Of a stretch of 64,000 nucleotides of DNA, positions 45,887-53,870 are shown piece by piece. The position numbers and the translations under genes were made by a program. Position 1 is the stretch's first letter; each line of letters starts with the position of its first letter. Source of the stretch: Flavobacterium notoginsengisoli (lineage in GTDB: Bacteria; Bacteroidota; Bacteroidia; Flavobacteriales; Flavobacteriaceae); NCBI RefSeq assembly GCF_014207905.1, contig NZ_JACHLB010000007.1:124001-188000 (forward strand). Reading direction: 5' to 3'. The notes beneath the pieces were generated by a model. That model had not been told where the DNA came from and did not search any database. It worked only from the letters and a program-made list of their open reading frames with translations.

Positions 45887-47425
45887 ATGTCTCAAAACAC
45901 TTTAGAAATACAAAGAGAAGAGAAGAAAGAACTTTATGCATACCAAAAAGGCGATATTGACGCCATTTTTGACCGTTTAGACAATGCTCCTCCAAAACAC
46001 CATTTACTGTATCAGCTTCCAACTGGAGGTGGAAAAACAGTAATATTTTCTGAAATCGTTCGCCGCTATTTATCAAACAACGATAAAAAAGTGGTTGTTT
46101 TAACGCACCGTATAGAACTTTGTAAACAAACCTCAAAAATGTTAACAGGTTTTGGCGTTACAAACAAAATAATCAACAGTAAAGTAAAAGAACTGCCAGA
46201 TCAGAATGATTTTTCTTGTTTCGTGGCAATGGTCGAAACTTTAAAAAACCGTATTAATGATGAAAAACTTCATTTAGATAATATCGGTTTGGTGATTATT
46301 GATGAGGCACATTATAATTCATTTAGAAAATTATTAAACTCATTCAAAAATGCTTTTATTCTTGGAGTTACTGCAACGCCATTGAGTTCAAACATTAAAT
46401 TGCCAATGCACCAAAGTTATAATGAACTTATCGTAGGTGATACAATTGGTTCATTAATAGACAAAGGATTTTTAGCTCGAGCAACAACATACAGTTATGA
46501 TGTTGGTTTAACTTCATTAAAAGTTGGTATTAACGGTGATTATACCGTAAAATCATCTGATGATTTGTATACTAATACGTTGATGCAAGAAAAGCTTTTG
46601 CACGCTTATACAGAAAGATCTTTGGGAAAAAAGACCTTGATTTTTAACAATGGTATCCATACTTCTTTATATGTTTATGAAACTTTTAGAGAAGCAGGTT
46701 ACGATATTAGACACCTTGATAATACAAGTAGTTCTGAAGAGCGTAAAGATATTTTGCAATGGTTCAAAAAGACTCCAGACGCGATTTTGACATCTGTTGG
46801 AATTTTGACAACTGGTTTTGATGAACCTACTGTAGAAACTATTATCTTAAACAGAGCGACTAAATCGTTGACTTTATATTTCCAGATGATCGGACGTGGT
46901 TCTCGTAAACTACCTGGAAAAGATGAATTTACAGTGATCGATTTAGGAAATAATGCCGCTCGTTTTGGTTTATGGAGCGACCCTGTCAACTGGCAACATA
47001 TTTTTAAATCTCCAGAGTTTTATTTGGAAAATCTGCGTGATGATCATGAAATTGAGATGTTTTTCAAATACAGTATGCCACCAGAATTGCGAGCAAAATT
47101 TAGTAAAACAGCTGATGTCAGTTTTGATGTTGATGAAGAACACAAATTAATTATAAAACAAAATTTACGTTCTAAAGTTGTTCTTGACAAATCGCTAGAA
47201 CAGCATGCAGGTATGTGTGTAGATAACACAGAAACACTTCAAGAAGCAAAAATGCTTGCAAAAGAGTTAGATGATGATATTGAAGATCGTATTAAACGAT
47301 ACTCAAAATGTTTAAGCCAATGCAGTAAAAACTACCGCGAATGGCTGGTTGACGATTACAAACAAAGATTGACTTTATTAATTGGTAAAAAATATCGTGA
47401 AAAAATCATGAATGAGCCAGATTGA
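45887..47425 (+). CDS. DEAD/DEAH-box SF2 helicase (SSL2-like)
   Basis: A 512-residue protein with SF2 motifs: I LPTGGGKTVIFSE (~45-57), Ia VVVLTHRIEL, II VIIDEAHYNS, III GVTATPLSS, V TTGFDEPTVE and VI YFQMIGRGSRKLPG. The C-terminal ~130 residues are unique to this group. It probably unwinds or translocates on DNA; it stands alone, with no methylase or nuclease partner suggestive of a restriction system. Confidence 0.88.
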   Translation: MSQNTLEIQREEKKELYAYQKGDIDAIFDRLDNAPPKHHLLYQLPTGGGKTVIFSEIVRRYLSNNDKKVVVLTHRIELCKQTSKMLTGFGVTNKIINSKVKELPDQNDFSCFVAMVETLKNRINDEKLHLDNIGLVIIDEAHYNSFRKLLNSFKNAFILGVTATPLSSNIKLPMHQSYNELIVGDTIGSLIDKGFLARATTYSYDVGLTSLKVGINGDYTVKSSDDLYTNTLMQEKLLHAYTERSLGKKTLIFNNGIHTSLYVYETFREAGYDIRHLDNTSSSEERKDILQWFKKTPDAILTSVGILTTGFDEPTVETIILNRATKSLTLYFQMIGRGSRKLPGKDEFTVIDLGNNAARFGLWSDPVNWQHIFKSPEFYLENLRDDHEIEMFFKYSMPPELRAKFSKTADVSFDVDEEHKLIIKQNLRSKVVLDKSLEQHAGMCVDNTETLQEAKMLAKELDDDIEDRIKRYSKCLSQCSKNYREWLVDDYKQRLTLLIGKKYREKIMNEPD

Positions 47426-47443
47426 TAATTTAAAGTTTTATTT

Positions 47444-47579
47444 GTTTCAGGTTTCATGTTTCAAGTTGTTGGAATCTAGAACAGTATTATAATTTATAAA
47501 AGGAGAAATAACATTTTATAGTAAATGTAATTTCTCCTTTCAACTTATTAAGTTTTTGGTGTAACTTGAAACCTGAAAC
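47444..47579. repeat. Intergenic inverted repeat, GTTTCAGG family, with internal terminator
   Basis: Outer arms GTTTCAGGTTTC..TTCAAGTT (47444-47467) and AACTTGAAACCTGAAAC (47563-47579) enclose an imperfect hairpin AAAGGAGAAAT.. / ..ATTTCTCCTTT (about 47499-47540). The outer sequence matches the repeats at 34887-34949 and 43383-43571. Confidence 0.75.
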
Positions 47580-47599
47580 TTTAAACAAAATTAAAGAAC

Positions 47600-48934
47600 A
47601 TGTCTAAACCATTCTCTACATTAGGAATTTCAGCGTCAATTTTAAAAGCTTTAAGCGAATTAAATATTGTTGAACCAACAGAAATTCAGCAGAAAACAAT
47701 TCCGTTATTCTTGGGCGAAAATCACGATATAGTTGGTTTGGCTAAAACAGGAACTGGAAAAACAGCTGCTTTTGGGCTTCCGTTATTACAATTAGTTAAT
47801 TCAGAATCAACTGATGTTCAGGCTGTAATTTTAGTTCCGACAAGAGAATTGGGACAACAGATTGTTAGAAATTTAGAAAGTTTTGCAAAATATATTCCTA
47901 GTATATCTATTGCTTCCATTTGTGGAGGAACTCCAATAAAACCTCAAATTGAAAGATTAAAAGAAGGCGCTCAGATTGTTGTGGCAACTCCGGGACGTTT
48001 AATCGATTTAATTCAGCGAAAAGCAATTGATTTAAAAACAACCGAATATTTAGTTTTAGATGAAGCAGACGAAATGATCGCCATTCTAAAAGAAGGTTTA
48101 GACGAAATTGTTGCAGAGCTTCCTAAAAAACGCAGAACATTATTGTTTTCTGCAACACTTCCAGGCGCTATCAAGCAATTGATTCAGAATTATTTGAATA
48201 AGAATGTAGTTCAAATAAGCGCCAACATGGAAACAGTTGGAAACGAAGGGATTGATCACGAATACATTGTTGTTGATCCAATTGAAAAGTTAGAAGTTTT
48301 GATGCATTTCTTAAATTCTAGAGATGGCGAAAGAGGAATTATTTTCTGTAAAACAAAAGCAGCCGTTAACAAACTGGCTAAAAATCTGGCAATCAATAAA
48401 TTTTCTTCAGGTGCGCTTCATGGAAGTTTAACTCAAGGAATTCGTGATAGAATAATGGAACAATTCCGCGAAGGTCATATCAATATTTTGGTTGCAACCG
48501 ATTTGGCGGCGCGTGGAATTGACGTTAAAGAAATTTCATATGTAATTAATTATCATTTACCTGATACTTATGAAAATTACGTTCACAGAAGCGGAAGAAC
48601 GGCAAGGGCAGGGGCAAAGGGACTTTCTTTAACGGTATTACAACAAGAAGAAGTTTTTGAAATTGCCGATTTCGAAAGAGAATTGGGAATTAAATTTTCA
48701 GAATTTAAAAAACCAACAGCTGCAAGTCTTGAAGAAAATAACATGCTTTTGTGGGCAAAGCAAATCTTTAAAACAAAACCAAATCATGATCTTTCAACAG
48801 AATTAAAAACAAAAGTAAAAACTGTTTTTCATCATTTGACGAAAGAAGAACTAATCGAAAAATTAATGGCAAGTTATGTCCTACAGAACAAAATCGATAT
48901 AGTTGATAAAACAGTTAAAAAATTCAAAAAGTAA
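47600..48934 (+). CDS. DEAD-box ATP-dependent RNA helicase
   Basis: A 444-residue protein with the complete motif set: Q-motif (F..LGI..PTEIQ), I AKTGTGKTAAF, Ia PTRELGQQ, Ib TPGRLIDL, II VLDEADEM, III SATLP, IV IIFCKTK, V ATDLAARGIDV, VI HRSGRTARAG. It remodels RNA in ribosome assembly or decay. The C-terminal extension is short (about 70 residues) and ends in a Lys-rich tail, with no specific RNA-binding domain. Confidence 0.93.
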   Translation: MSKPFSTLGISASILKALSELNIVEPTEIQQKTIPLFLGENHDIVGLAKTGTGKTAAFGLPLLQLVNSESTDVQAVILVPTRELGQQIVRNLESFAKYIPSISIASICGGTPIKPQIERLKEGAQIVVATPGRLIDLIQRKAIDLKTTEYLVLDEADEMIAILKEGLDEIVAELPKKRRTLLFSATLPGAIKQLIQNYLNKNVVQISANMETVGNEGIDHEYIVVDPIEKLEVLMHFLNSRDGERGIIFCKTKAAVNKLAKNLAINKFSSGALHGSLTQGIRDRIMEQFREGHINILVATDLAARGIDVKEISYVINYHLPDTYENYVHRSGRTARAGAKGLSLTVLQQEEVFEIADFERELGIKFSEFKKPTAASLEENNMLLWAKQIFKTKPNHDLSTELKTKVKTVFHHLTKEELIEKLMASYVLQNKIDIVDKTVKKFKK

Positions 48935-49014
48935 ATAATATGACTTTTGTCATTGTATATTAAAGTTGTACTTTTATAAGGAATTATTCTATAATCCTAT
49001 TAATTACAACATAT

Positions 49015-50280
49015 ATGAAAATAGTCATTATTGGAGGTGGATTTGCGGGAATCAATCTAGCAAAAGAGCTCGTAAATCAGCCTCAAATACAAGTAACACT
49101 TGTAGACAAAAATAATTATAACTTTTTCCCACCACTTATATATCAAGTTGCTACGGCATTTTTAGAACCTTCGAGCATTAGTTATCCTTTTAGAAAATTT
49201 TTCGCAGGAAAAAAGAATTTAAGTTTCCGTTTAGGCGAACTATTATCTGTTTCTCCAGCTGAAAAGAAAATTACTTTAAGCAACGGAGAATTAGAATACG
49301 ATTATCTTGTTTTTGCAACTGGAGCAGAAACGAGTTATTTTGGCATGGAAAACGTGATGAAAAACGCTATTCCGATGAAAACCTTAAATGATGCCATCGT
49401 AATGCGTAATACACTGCTTAAAAACCTTGAAAAAGCCGCTATTTGTAAGGATATGCGTAAAAGACGTAAATTACTTACAATTGTTGTAGCAGGAGGGGGG
49501 GCAACAGGAGTAGAGGTTTCTGGTATGTTTGCTGAAATGCGTAAAAATATCCTTTTAAAAGAATACCCAGAATTAGACACCTCTGCCAGTAACGTTTATT
49601 TGGTCGATGGTGGTGATGCATTGTTAGCGCCAATGAGTAAAGAATCTCAAAAAGATACTTTGGAAGCATTGACAAAATTGGGAGTTGTAGTAAAATTGAA
49701 TACTAAAGTTGTCGATTACGTTGATGATACTGTAATGTTTGAAAACGGAGAAACAATCAAAACCAAAAACTTAATTTGGGCAGCAGGAGTTTCTGCCAAA
49801 ATTTTTGAAGGAATTCCGAAAGAAAGCTATGGACGCGGAAGACGTATGGCAACAGACGAATTTAATAAAGTTAATGGTGTAGATCATATTTATGCGATTG
49901 GTGATACCGCTATTACAGCTGGAGACAAAAATTTCCCAGACGGACATCCACAAGTTGCGCAAGTTGCAATTCAACAAGGATTAAATTTGGCTAAAAACTT
50001 TAAAGCAATAGTTTCAAACAAACCACTTAAACCATTTGCTTACAATGACAAAGGTTCAATGGCAATTATTGGAAAAGCAAAAGCTGTTGTAGATTTACCA
50101 AGTCCAAAATGGCATTTCAAAGGATTCTTTGCTTGGATTATCTGGCTGTTTATTCACTTAATTTCTTTAATTACTTACAGAAACCGATTAAATACATTCT
50201 GGAATTGGATGGTAGCTTATTTTGCAAAAGATCAATCACTTAGAATGATTATTAGACCTGATAAAAAAATTCAGAGTTAA
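49015..50280 (+). CDS. Type II NADH dehydrogenase (NDH-2)
   Basis: A 421-residue flavoprotein with FAD-binding IIGGGFAGINLAKEL at the N-terminus and NADH-binding VVAGGGATGVEVSGM near residue 163, then DHIYAIGDTA (second FAD contact). The C-terminal hydrophobic/amphipathic part (FFAWIIWLFIHLISLITY) anchors it to the inner membrane. It passes electrons from NADH to menaquinone without proton pumping. Confidence 0.92.
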   Translation: MKIVIIGGGFAGINLAKELVNQPQIQVTLVDKNNYNFFPPLIYQVATAFLEPSSISYPFRKFFAGKKNLSFRLGELLSVSPAEKKITLSNGELEYDYLVFATGAETSYFGMENVMKNAIPMKTLNDAIVMRNTLLKNLEKAAICKDMRKRRKLLTIVVAGGGATGVEVSGMFAEMRKNILLKEYPELDTSASNVYLVDGGDALLAPMSKESQKDTLEALTKLGVVVKLNTKVVDYVDDTVMFENGETIKTKNLIWAAGVSAKIFEGIPKESYGRGRRMATDEFNKVNGVDHIYAIGDTAITAGDKNFPDGHPQVAQVAIQQGLNLAKNFKAIVSNKPLKPFAYNDKGSMAIIGKAKAVVDLPSPKWHFKGFFAWIIWLFIHLISLITYRNRLNTFWNWMVAYFAKDQSLRMIIRPDKKIQS

Positions 50281-50289
50281 TCTTTAAAA

Positions 50290-50434
50290 AATTCCAAAAC
50301 TGAAATTCCAAATTCCAAAAGGATGCGTTATAAAAAAGCCGAAATCTTATGATTTCGGCTTTTCATTTATACTAAATTAATTATCTTTTTAAGTTTTTAA
50401 ACTTGGAATTTGGATTTTTAAGTATTGGAATTTT
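50290..50434. repeat. AATTCCAAA-family inverted repeat enclosing a terminator
   Basis: Left arm contains AATTCCAAAACTGAAATTCC (50290-50309) plus AAATTCCAAAAG, right arm CTTGGAATTTGGATTTTT (50401-50418) plus TTGGAATTTT (50425-50434). Between them lies a perfect hairpin AAAAAAGCCGAAATC / GATTTCGGCTTTT (50332-50363), a bidirectional terminator for the convergent NDH-2 and exporter genes. Confidence 0.8.
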
Positions 50435-50441
50435 AATACAT

Positions 50442-51671
50442 TTAGTGCCCAATCATAACATCATCAGCATCAGAAACGTTTACTTTATTTTTGATGAATC
50501 GTTTTCCAATATTCAAAATAATGAAAGCAGTTATTGTGGTCGTTGTCATAATTGCAACCATTGGAGCAACAGAATCTTTTACAAAAACTCCAATTGCAAA
50601 TGAAGCTAAAGCTCCTAATCCTAACTGAATAGCACCCATTAATGCAGACGCGCTTCCGGTGTTTTTAGCAAAAGGCGCTAATGTTAATCCAGCTGTATTT
50701 GGATTTGAGATTCCTAAACAAGCTAAGAATAAGAATAACATTCCAATAGTTTCATATAATCCTAAAAGATCACTTAAAGCTAAAATCAGAAAAATTATGC
50801 TGATAACAGATTGAGAAATCAAAGCGCCGAAAATCATTTGTTCGCTAGAAAATCTTTTTAAAAGCATAGAATTCAACTGACTAGAACCAATAAAACTTAC
50901 CGACATTAAAGCAAAAATCCATCCATAAGTTTTAGCATCAACCTTATAAATATCCATAAAAACTAGAGGAGAAGCAGCTACATACGAGAATAATCCAGAG
51001 AATGCAATCGCTCCTGTAAATGCGTAAGTATAAAATTGTGGCTCTTTTAAAACCAATAAAAAGTTATTTATGATAGGTTTTGGTTTTAGTGAAATAGATG
51101 TATCTGGCTTATAAGTATTTGGAAGTCCGATTTGTGATGCCATTAGAATAACAATTCCCATACACATTAATATGAAGAATACAGCGTGCCAACCCAAATC
51201 TTCGGTAACGTAACCACCAATTGTTGGCGCTAACATTGGCGAAAGTCCCACTACAAGCATTAAAAGAGAAAATACTTTTGGTATATCTTTTACAGGAAAT
51301 AAATCACGAACCATGGCTACAGAAGCAACGGTAGCAGCACAGCTTCCAATTGCTTGAACAAAGCGAAGAAATATAAAAGTATCTATATCAGCAACATATA
51401 TACATCCTAAAGAAGCTAATATATAAACCAAAAGGCCTATAAACAAAGGTTTTTTGCGTCCAAAACGGTCTAATAAAGGTCCGTATAGCAATTGACCGGC
51501 AGAAATTCCGATAAAATAACTGGATAAACTCATAGAAACTTTTGCAACAGAAGTATTTAAATCTTTTGCAATTCCGGAGAAACCAGGCAGATACATGTCA
51601 ATAGAAAAAGGACCAAGTGCGGTTAAAGATCCTAAAATAAGAATAAGTTTAATATATTTTTTTGTTGTCAT
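50442..51671 (-). CDS. Bcr/CflA-type MFS multidrug exporter
   Basis: A 409-residue protein with 12 transmembrane helices. The N-terminal pattern LGSLTALGPFSIDMYLPGF and the loop GPLLDRFGRKKPLFIGLL (motif A) are typical of the Bcr/CflA subfamily. Exports drugs or metabolites by proton antiport; the substrate is unknown. A promoter is expected upstream at about 51.7 kb. Confidence 0.9.
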   Translation of the reverse strand: MTTKKYIKLILILGSLTALGPFSIDMYLPGFSGIAKDLNTSVAKVSMSLSSYFIGISAGQLLYGPLLDRFGRKKPLFIGLLVYILASLGCIYVADIDTFIFLRFVQAIGSCAATVASVAMVRDLFPVKDIPKVFSLLMLVVGLSPMLAPTIGGYVTEDLGWHAVFFILMCMGIVILMASQIGLPNTYKPDTSISLKPKPIINNFLLVLKEPQFYTYAFTGAIAFSGLFSYVAASPLVFMDIYKVDAKTYGWIFALMSVSFIGSSQLNSMLLKRFSSEQMIFGALISQSVISIIFLILALSDLLGLYETIGMLFLFLACLGISNPNTAGLTLAPFAKNTGSASALMGAIQLGLGALASFAIGVFVKDSVAPMVAIMTTTTITAFIILNIGKRFIKNKVNVSDADDVMIGH

Positions 51672-51812
51672 TTTCTTAAAAAACGGCTTATAATTTTTTG
51701 CAAAGGTAAAGATTTCTTATCTTGTAGTATAGCTTATCGAAGTTTATAAAATATTTAAGTTTCTATTAGCCAAAAAATGATAATAACTTATTATTAATCT
51801 AAATTTAAAAAA

Positions 51813-52229
51813 ATGAAGAAGTATCTTTTATTATTAGCCGTTTTATGCACATCAATTTCATTTGCTCAAACAATTACATCTAAACAAGAAGAAGCGAGTG
51901 TTGAACAATACGAACTTCTTAAAAAAGTAAACCAGTATTATCCCGATATTACCTTAAGTAAATCTGTAACCAATTTTTATGCAGATGGAAAAATTATCGA
52001 CACACAACAAGATTTCGATTTAAGAGGAACTAAATTTTCAAGTTATAAGTTAGGACTTGAACCTGGTAACAAAAAAGTAAATTTCGACTATGTATCAACT
52101 GAAGTTGGTCACGTATACGGTAATGTTACTATTTTTAATGGTAATGCATTGAAAACAACATTTAATGAAAAGACAAACCAAATTGATGTTTCAATAAACG
52201 GAAAATCAGTTTATTTGAAAAAATTATAA
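51813..52229 (+). CDS. Small secreted protein, unknown function
   Basis: A 138-residue protein with a signal peptide (MKKYLLLLAVLCTSISFAQ). The mature part is beta-rich and hydrophilic (KSVTNFYADGKIIDTQQDFD). No family recognised. Followed by a terminator. Confidence 0.7.
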   Translation: MKKYLLLLAVLCTSISFAQTITSKQEEASVEQYELLKKVNQYYPDITLSKSVTNFYADGKIIDTQQDFDLRGTKFSSYKLGLEPGNKKVNFDYVSTEVGHVYGNVTIFNGNALKTTFNEKTNQIDVSINGKSVYLKKL

Positions 52230-52245
52230 GTTTTATTTAAATTAG

Positions 52246-52275
52246 AAAAGCATCATAATTTTATGGTGCTTTTTT
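52246..52275 (+). terminator. Rho-independent terminator
   Basis: AAAAGCATCATAA / TTATGGTGCTTTTTT hairpin with T-run. Confidence 0.85.
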
Positions 52276-52314
52276 AGTTTATATTTGATTCATATTTTAA
52301 AGCAAAATTCTACA

Positions 52315-52698
52315 ATGAAAAAATTTATTCTTTTAGCCGTATTTTTAATTACTGTAAAATCTTTTTCACAAAATCGATTCTCAGGAACTTGGAGCAATGA
52401 AAAATGTAAAGACTGCAAAAAGGAATATATTTTTACAATCACAATTGCACAGTCAAATTCGGCAATTTTTGGAACAGCTGAAATCACGAGTGATCATAAA
52501 GAATTAAATTCAGGAATTTTAGAAGTTTCTGGATATGTTTATCCGCTTGGCGACAAAGCGCAAATAAAATTGAAAGACAAGGACGGAATTTCTTCAAGTG
52601 CAGTTTTAATGGCTAACGATGGAGCATTACAATTCTCAAAACGTGGTGGTGCAGATTTAGTTCCAAAAGAAATCATTTTAAGCAAATTATATGAATAG
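52315..52698 (+). CDS. Small secreted protein, unknown function
   Basis: The frame opens at 52285, but the ATG at 52315 starts a signal peptide (MKKFILLAVFLITVKSFSQ) and is preferred, giving 127 residues. It has a CKDCKKEY motif that may bind metal. It is the last host gene before the prophage; a weak hairpin (GAATAGCC / GGCTATTTC, 52693-52719) follows its stop. Confidence 0.7.
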   Translation: MKKFILLAVFLITVKSFSQNRFSGTWSNEKCKDCKKEYIFTITIAQSNSAIFGTAEITSDHKELNSGILEVSGYVYPLGDKAQIKLKDKDGISSSAVLMANDGALQFSKRGGADLVPKEIILSKLYE

Positions 52699-52722
52699 CC
52701 TCTATTTTTAGGCTATTTCATT

Positions 52723-52750
52723 TTGACCTATAATTTATAGTATGAAAAGC
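52723..52750 (+). other. attL: dif-like site (XerC half / spacer / XerD half)
   Basis: TTGACCTATAA / TTTATA / GTATGAAAAGC is readable as XerC half, 6-bp spacer and degenerate XerD half. The spacer is identical to that of the site at 59329-59356 and the left half matches in 9 of 11 positions. The left half is inferred to be host dif, the right half phage-derived. Confidence 0.65.
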
Positions 52751-52783
52751 TTGTTTTTTCGGAAGTGTTTATTATCTTTGTCA

Positions 52784-52842
52784 TATGATTTTATCAATAA
52801 GAGCCAAGGTATTGCAAGTACCGTTCGAGGCTCTTTTTTTTT
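52784..52842 (+). ncRNA. Putative small RNA / hairpin element, copy 1
   Basis: TATGATTTTATCAA is followed by a stem AGAGCC (52800-52805) / GGCTCT (52829-52834), an inner stem GGTA (52808-52811) / TACC (52819-52822) and the loop TTGCAAG (52812-52818), then a run of nine T (52834-52842) like a terminator. A promoter TTG (52751-52753), 19-base spacer, TATCTTTG (52773-52780) lies just upstream, so a ~57-nt RNA is plausible. The loop and 5' flank recur at 53147-53196 with different stem bases. Confidence 0.6.
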
Positions 52843-52907
52843 GGTTTATGTTTTGGGTTGATTATCAGGCGACTAGGCTACGCCTGTTAACGAATTAATA
52901 ATTTAAC

Positions 52908-53141
52908 CTAAAAATTTAGCTCTGCTTTATCTCTTGTTATATAGCCGATTTTTGGACCACATGAACCGTCATCTAGTTTCTGATAAATTTTTAAGTAGCG
53001 AAAAGCTTCTTTGCTTCTCCAATAATAACAGAGATATTGCAAAGAAGCCTCTTTAAATTTGAACCAACACGAGTTTGTGCCGTTCGCAAGAATATGCGAA
53101 AAAGTAACCTTTAACAGGCCGTTTTTTAGTTTTTTAGACAT
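52908..53141 (-). CDS. Small prophage protein, unknown function (77 aa)
   Basis: A 77-residue basic protein (MSKKLKNGLLKVTFSHILAN then NSCWFKFKEASLQYLCYYWR, later KLDDGSCGPKIGYITRDKAE). Three Cys and many aromatics are present; there is no signal peptide or clear membrane segment. It lies at the 3' end of the phage block but has its own minus-strand promoter box (TATATTTG at 53216-53209), so it may be a lysogeny or moron gene. Its leader contains hairpin copy 2. Confidence 0.55.
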   Translation of the reverse strand: MSKKLKNGLLKVTFSHILANGTNSCWFKFKEASLQYLCYYWRSKEAFRYLKIYQKLDDGSCGPKIGYITRDKAELNF

Positions 53142-53146
53142 GGATG

Positions 53147-53196
53147 TATGATTTTATCAACGAGAGACTATTGCAAGTAGTCTATTTTATTTCTCG
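53147..53196. promoter_or_regulatory. Hairpin element, copy 2, in the leader of the 77-aa gene
   Basis: TATGATTTTATCAA (53147-53160), outer stem CGAGA (53161-53165) / TCTCG (53192-53196), inner stem GACTA (53166-53170) / TAGTC (53178-53182), loop TTGCAAG (53171-53177), 9-base bulge. Compared with copy 1 both stems are changed on both sides (compensatory), whereas loop and flank are identical. On the minus strand it forms the leader of the 77-aa gene. Confidence 0.6.
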
Positions 53197-53258
53197 TAGA
53201 AGTTTGAGCAAATATACATATTATTCTTATTTAAAATGTTAAATTTTTAATTTTTAAA

Positions 53259-53283
53259 TCCTCCCCTACCCCTTGGGGGAGGA
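53259..53283. other. GC-rich hairpin downstream of the phage structural block
   Basis: TCCTCCCC / GGGGAGGA stem with inner CCCC-TT-GGGG, standing out in an otherwise AT-rich intergenic region. It could terminate the minus-strand operon ending at 53290 or act as a packaging or replication signal on single-stranded DNA. No T-run follows. Confidence 0.6.
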
Positions 53284-53289
53284 GGGATG

Positions 53290-53856
53290 CTAAGGAACAA
53301 ATTCCATCTTATTCGAATCATTAAAATGACCGTGATTATCTGAAAACCAAACCTTTGAAATGCTAAAAGGTAGCGGACATTCAAAATAGTAATAATTCAA
53401 ATCATTATCATATTTCATGTCCAAGTATGAAAGAGGTGTAAAATCATGTTGGATGCCATCCGCATCAATTATATGCATTGTAACTCCAATATCGCCCGAA
53501 CAGCCATAAACCCTGTCCATAACTTCCTGTTCAATATCTATAGTATAGGCTCTTTGAGCAGTTACTATATTGACAGTCAATAATCTTGGGTCTACCTGAC
53601 ATAAAGAGGTCATATAAGTATTCTGCAAACGAAAATCAGCATCTTTTATAAGCGATATATCGTTAAATTCTGATTGAATGATTAAACGCTCAATATCAGT
53701 AAAATCAATACACTTGGTAGGCTCTTTAATGAAAGTGGTTTCCTGTCTCAAATCACAAAAAATCAAATCTTCTGGAATCAAAACAGGTTCATCGAAAGTC
53801 TTAACTTTCATTGTGCACAACTGTAAATTTCTGTTTAAGTAGTATAATGTATACAT
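53290..53856 (-). CDS. Prophage protein, putative structural, unknown
   Basis: A 188-residue acidic, beta-rich protein (FDEPVLIPEDLIFCDLRQET, YTIDIEQEVMDRVYGCSGDI, HDFTPLSYLDMKYDNDLNYY). No membrane segment and no known motif; a second ATG at 53811 would give 173 residues. Its position at the distal end of the structural block would suit a spike or host-recognition protein; this is conjecture. Confidence 0.6.
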   Translation of the reverse strand: MYTLYYLNRNLQLCTMKVKTFDEPVLIPEDLIFCDLRQETTFIKEPTKCIDFTDIERLIIQSEFNDISLIKDADFRLQNTYMTSLCQVDPRLLTVNIVTAQRAYTIDIEQEVMDRVYGCSGDIGVTMHIIDADGIQHDFTPLSYLDMKYDNDLNYYYFECPLPFSISKVWFSDNHGHFNDSNKMEFVP

Positions 53857-53870
53857 ATTTCTTTAGTAGT

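Noticed and set aside
52784..53196. Integron-type attC cassette around the 77-aa gene
   Set aside because: The paired hairpins and the direct-repeat layout recall attC sites, but the conserved GTTRRRY core is absent and no integrase is present; kept only as a remote idea.
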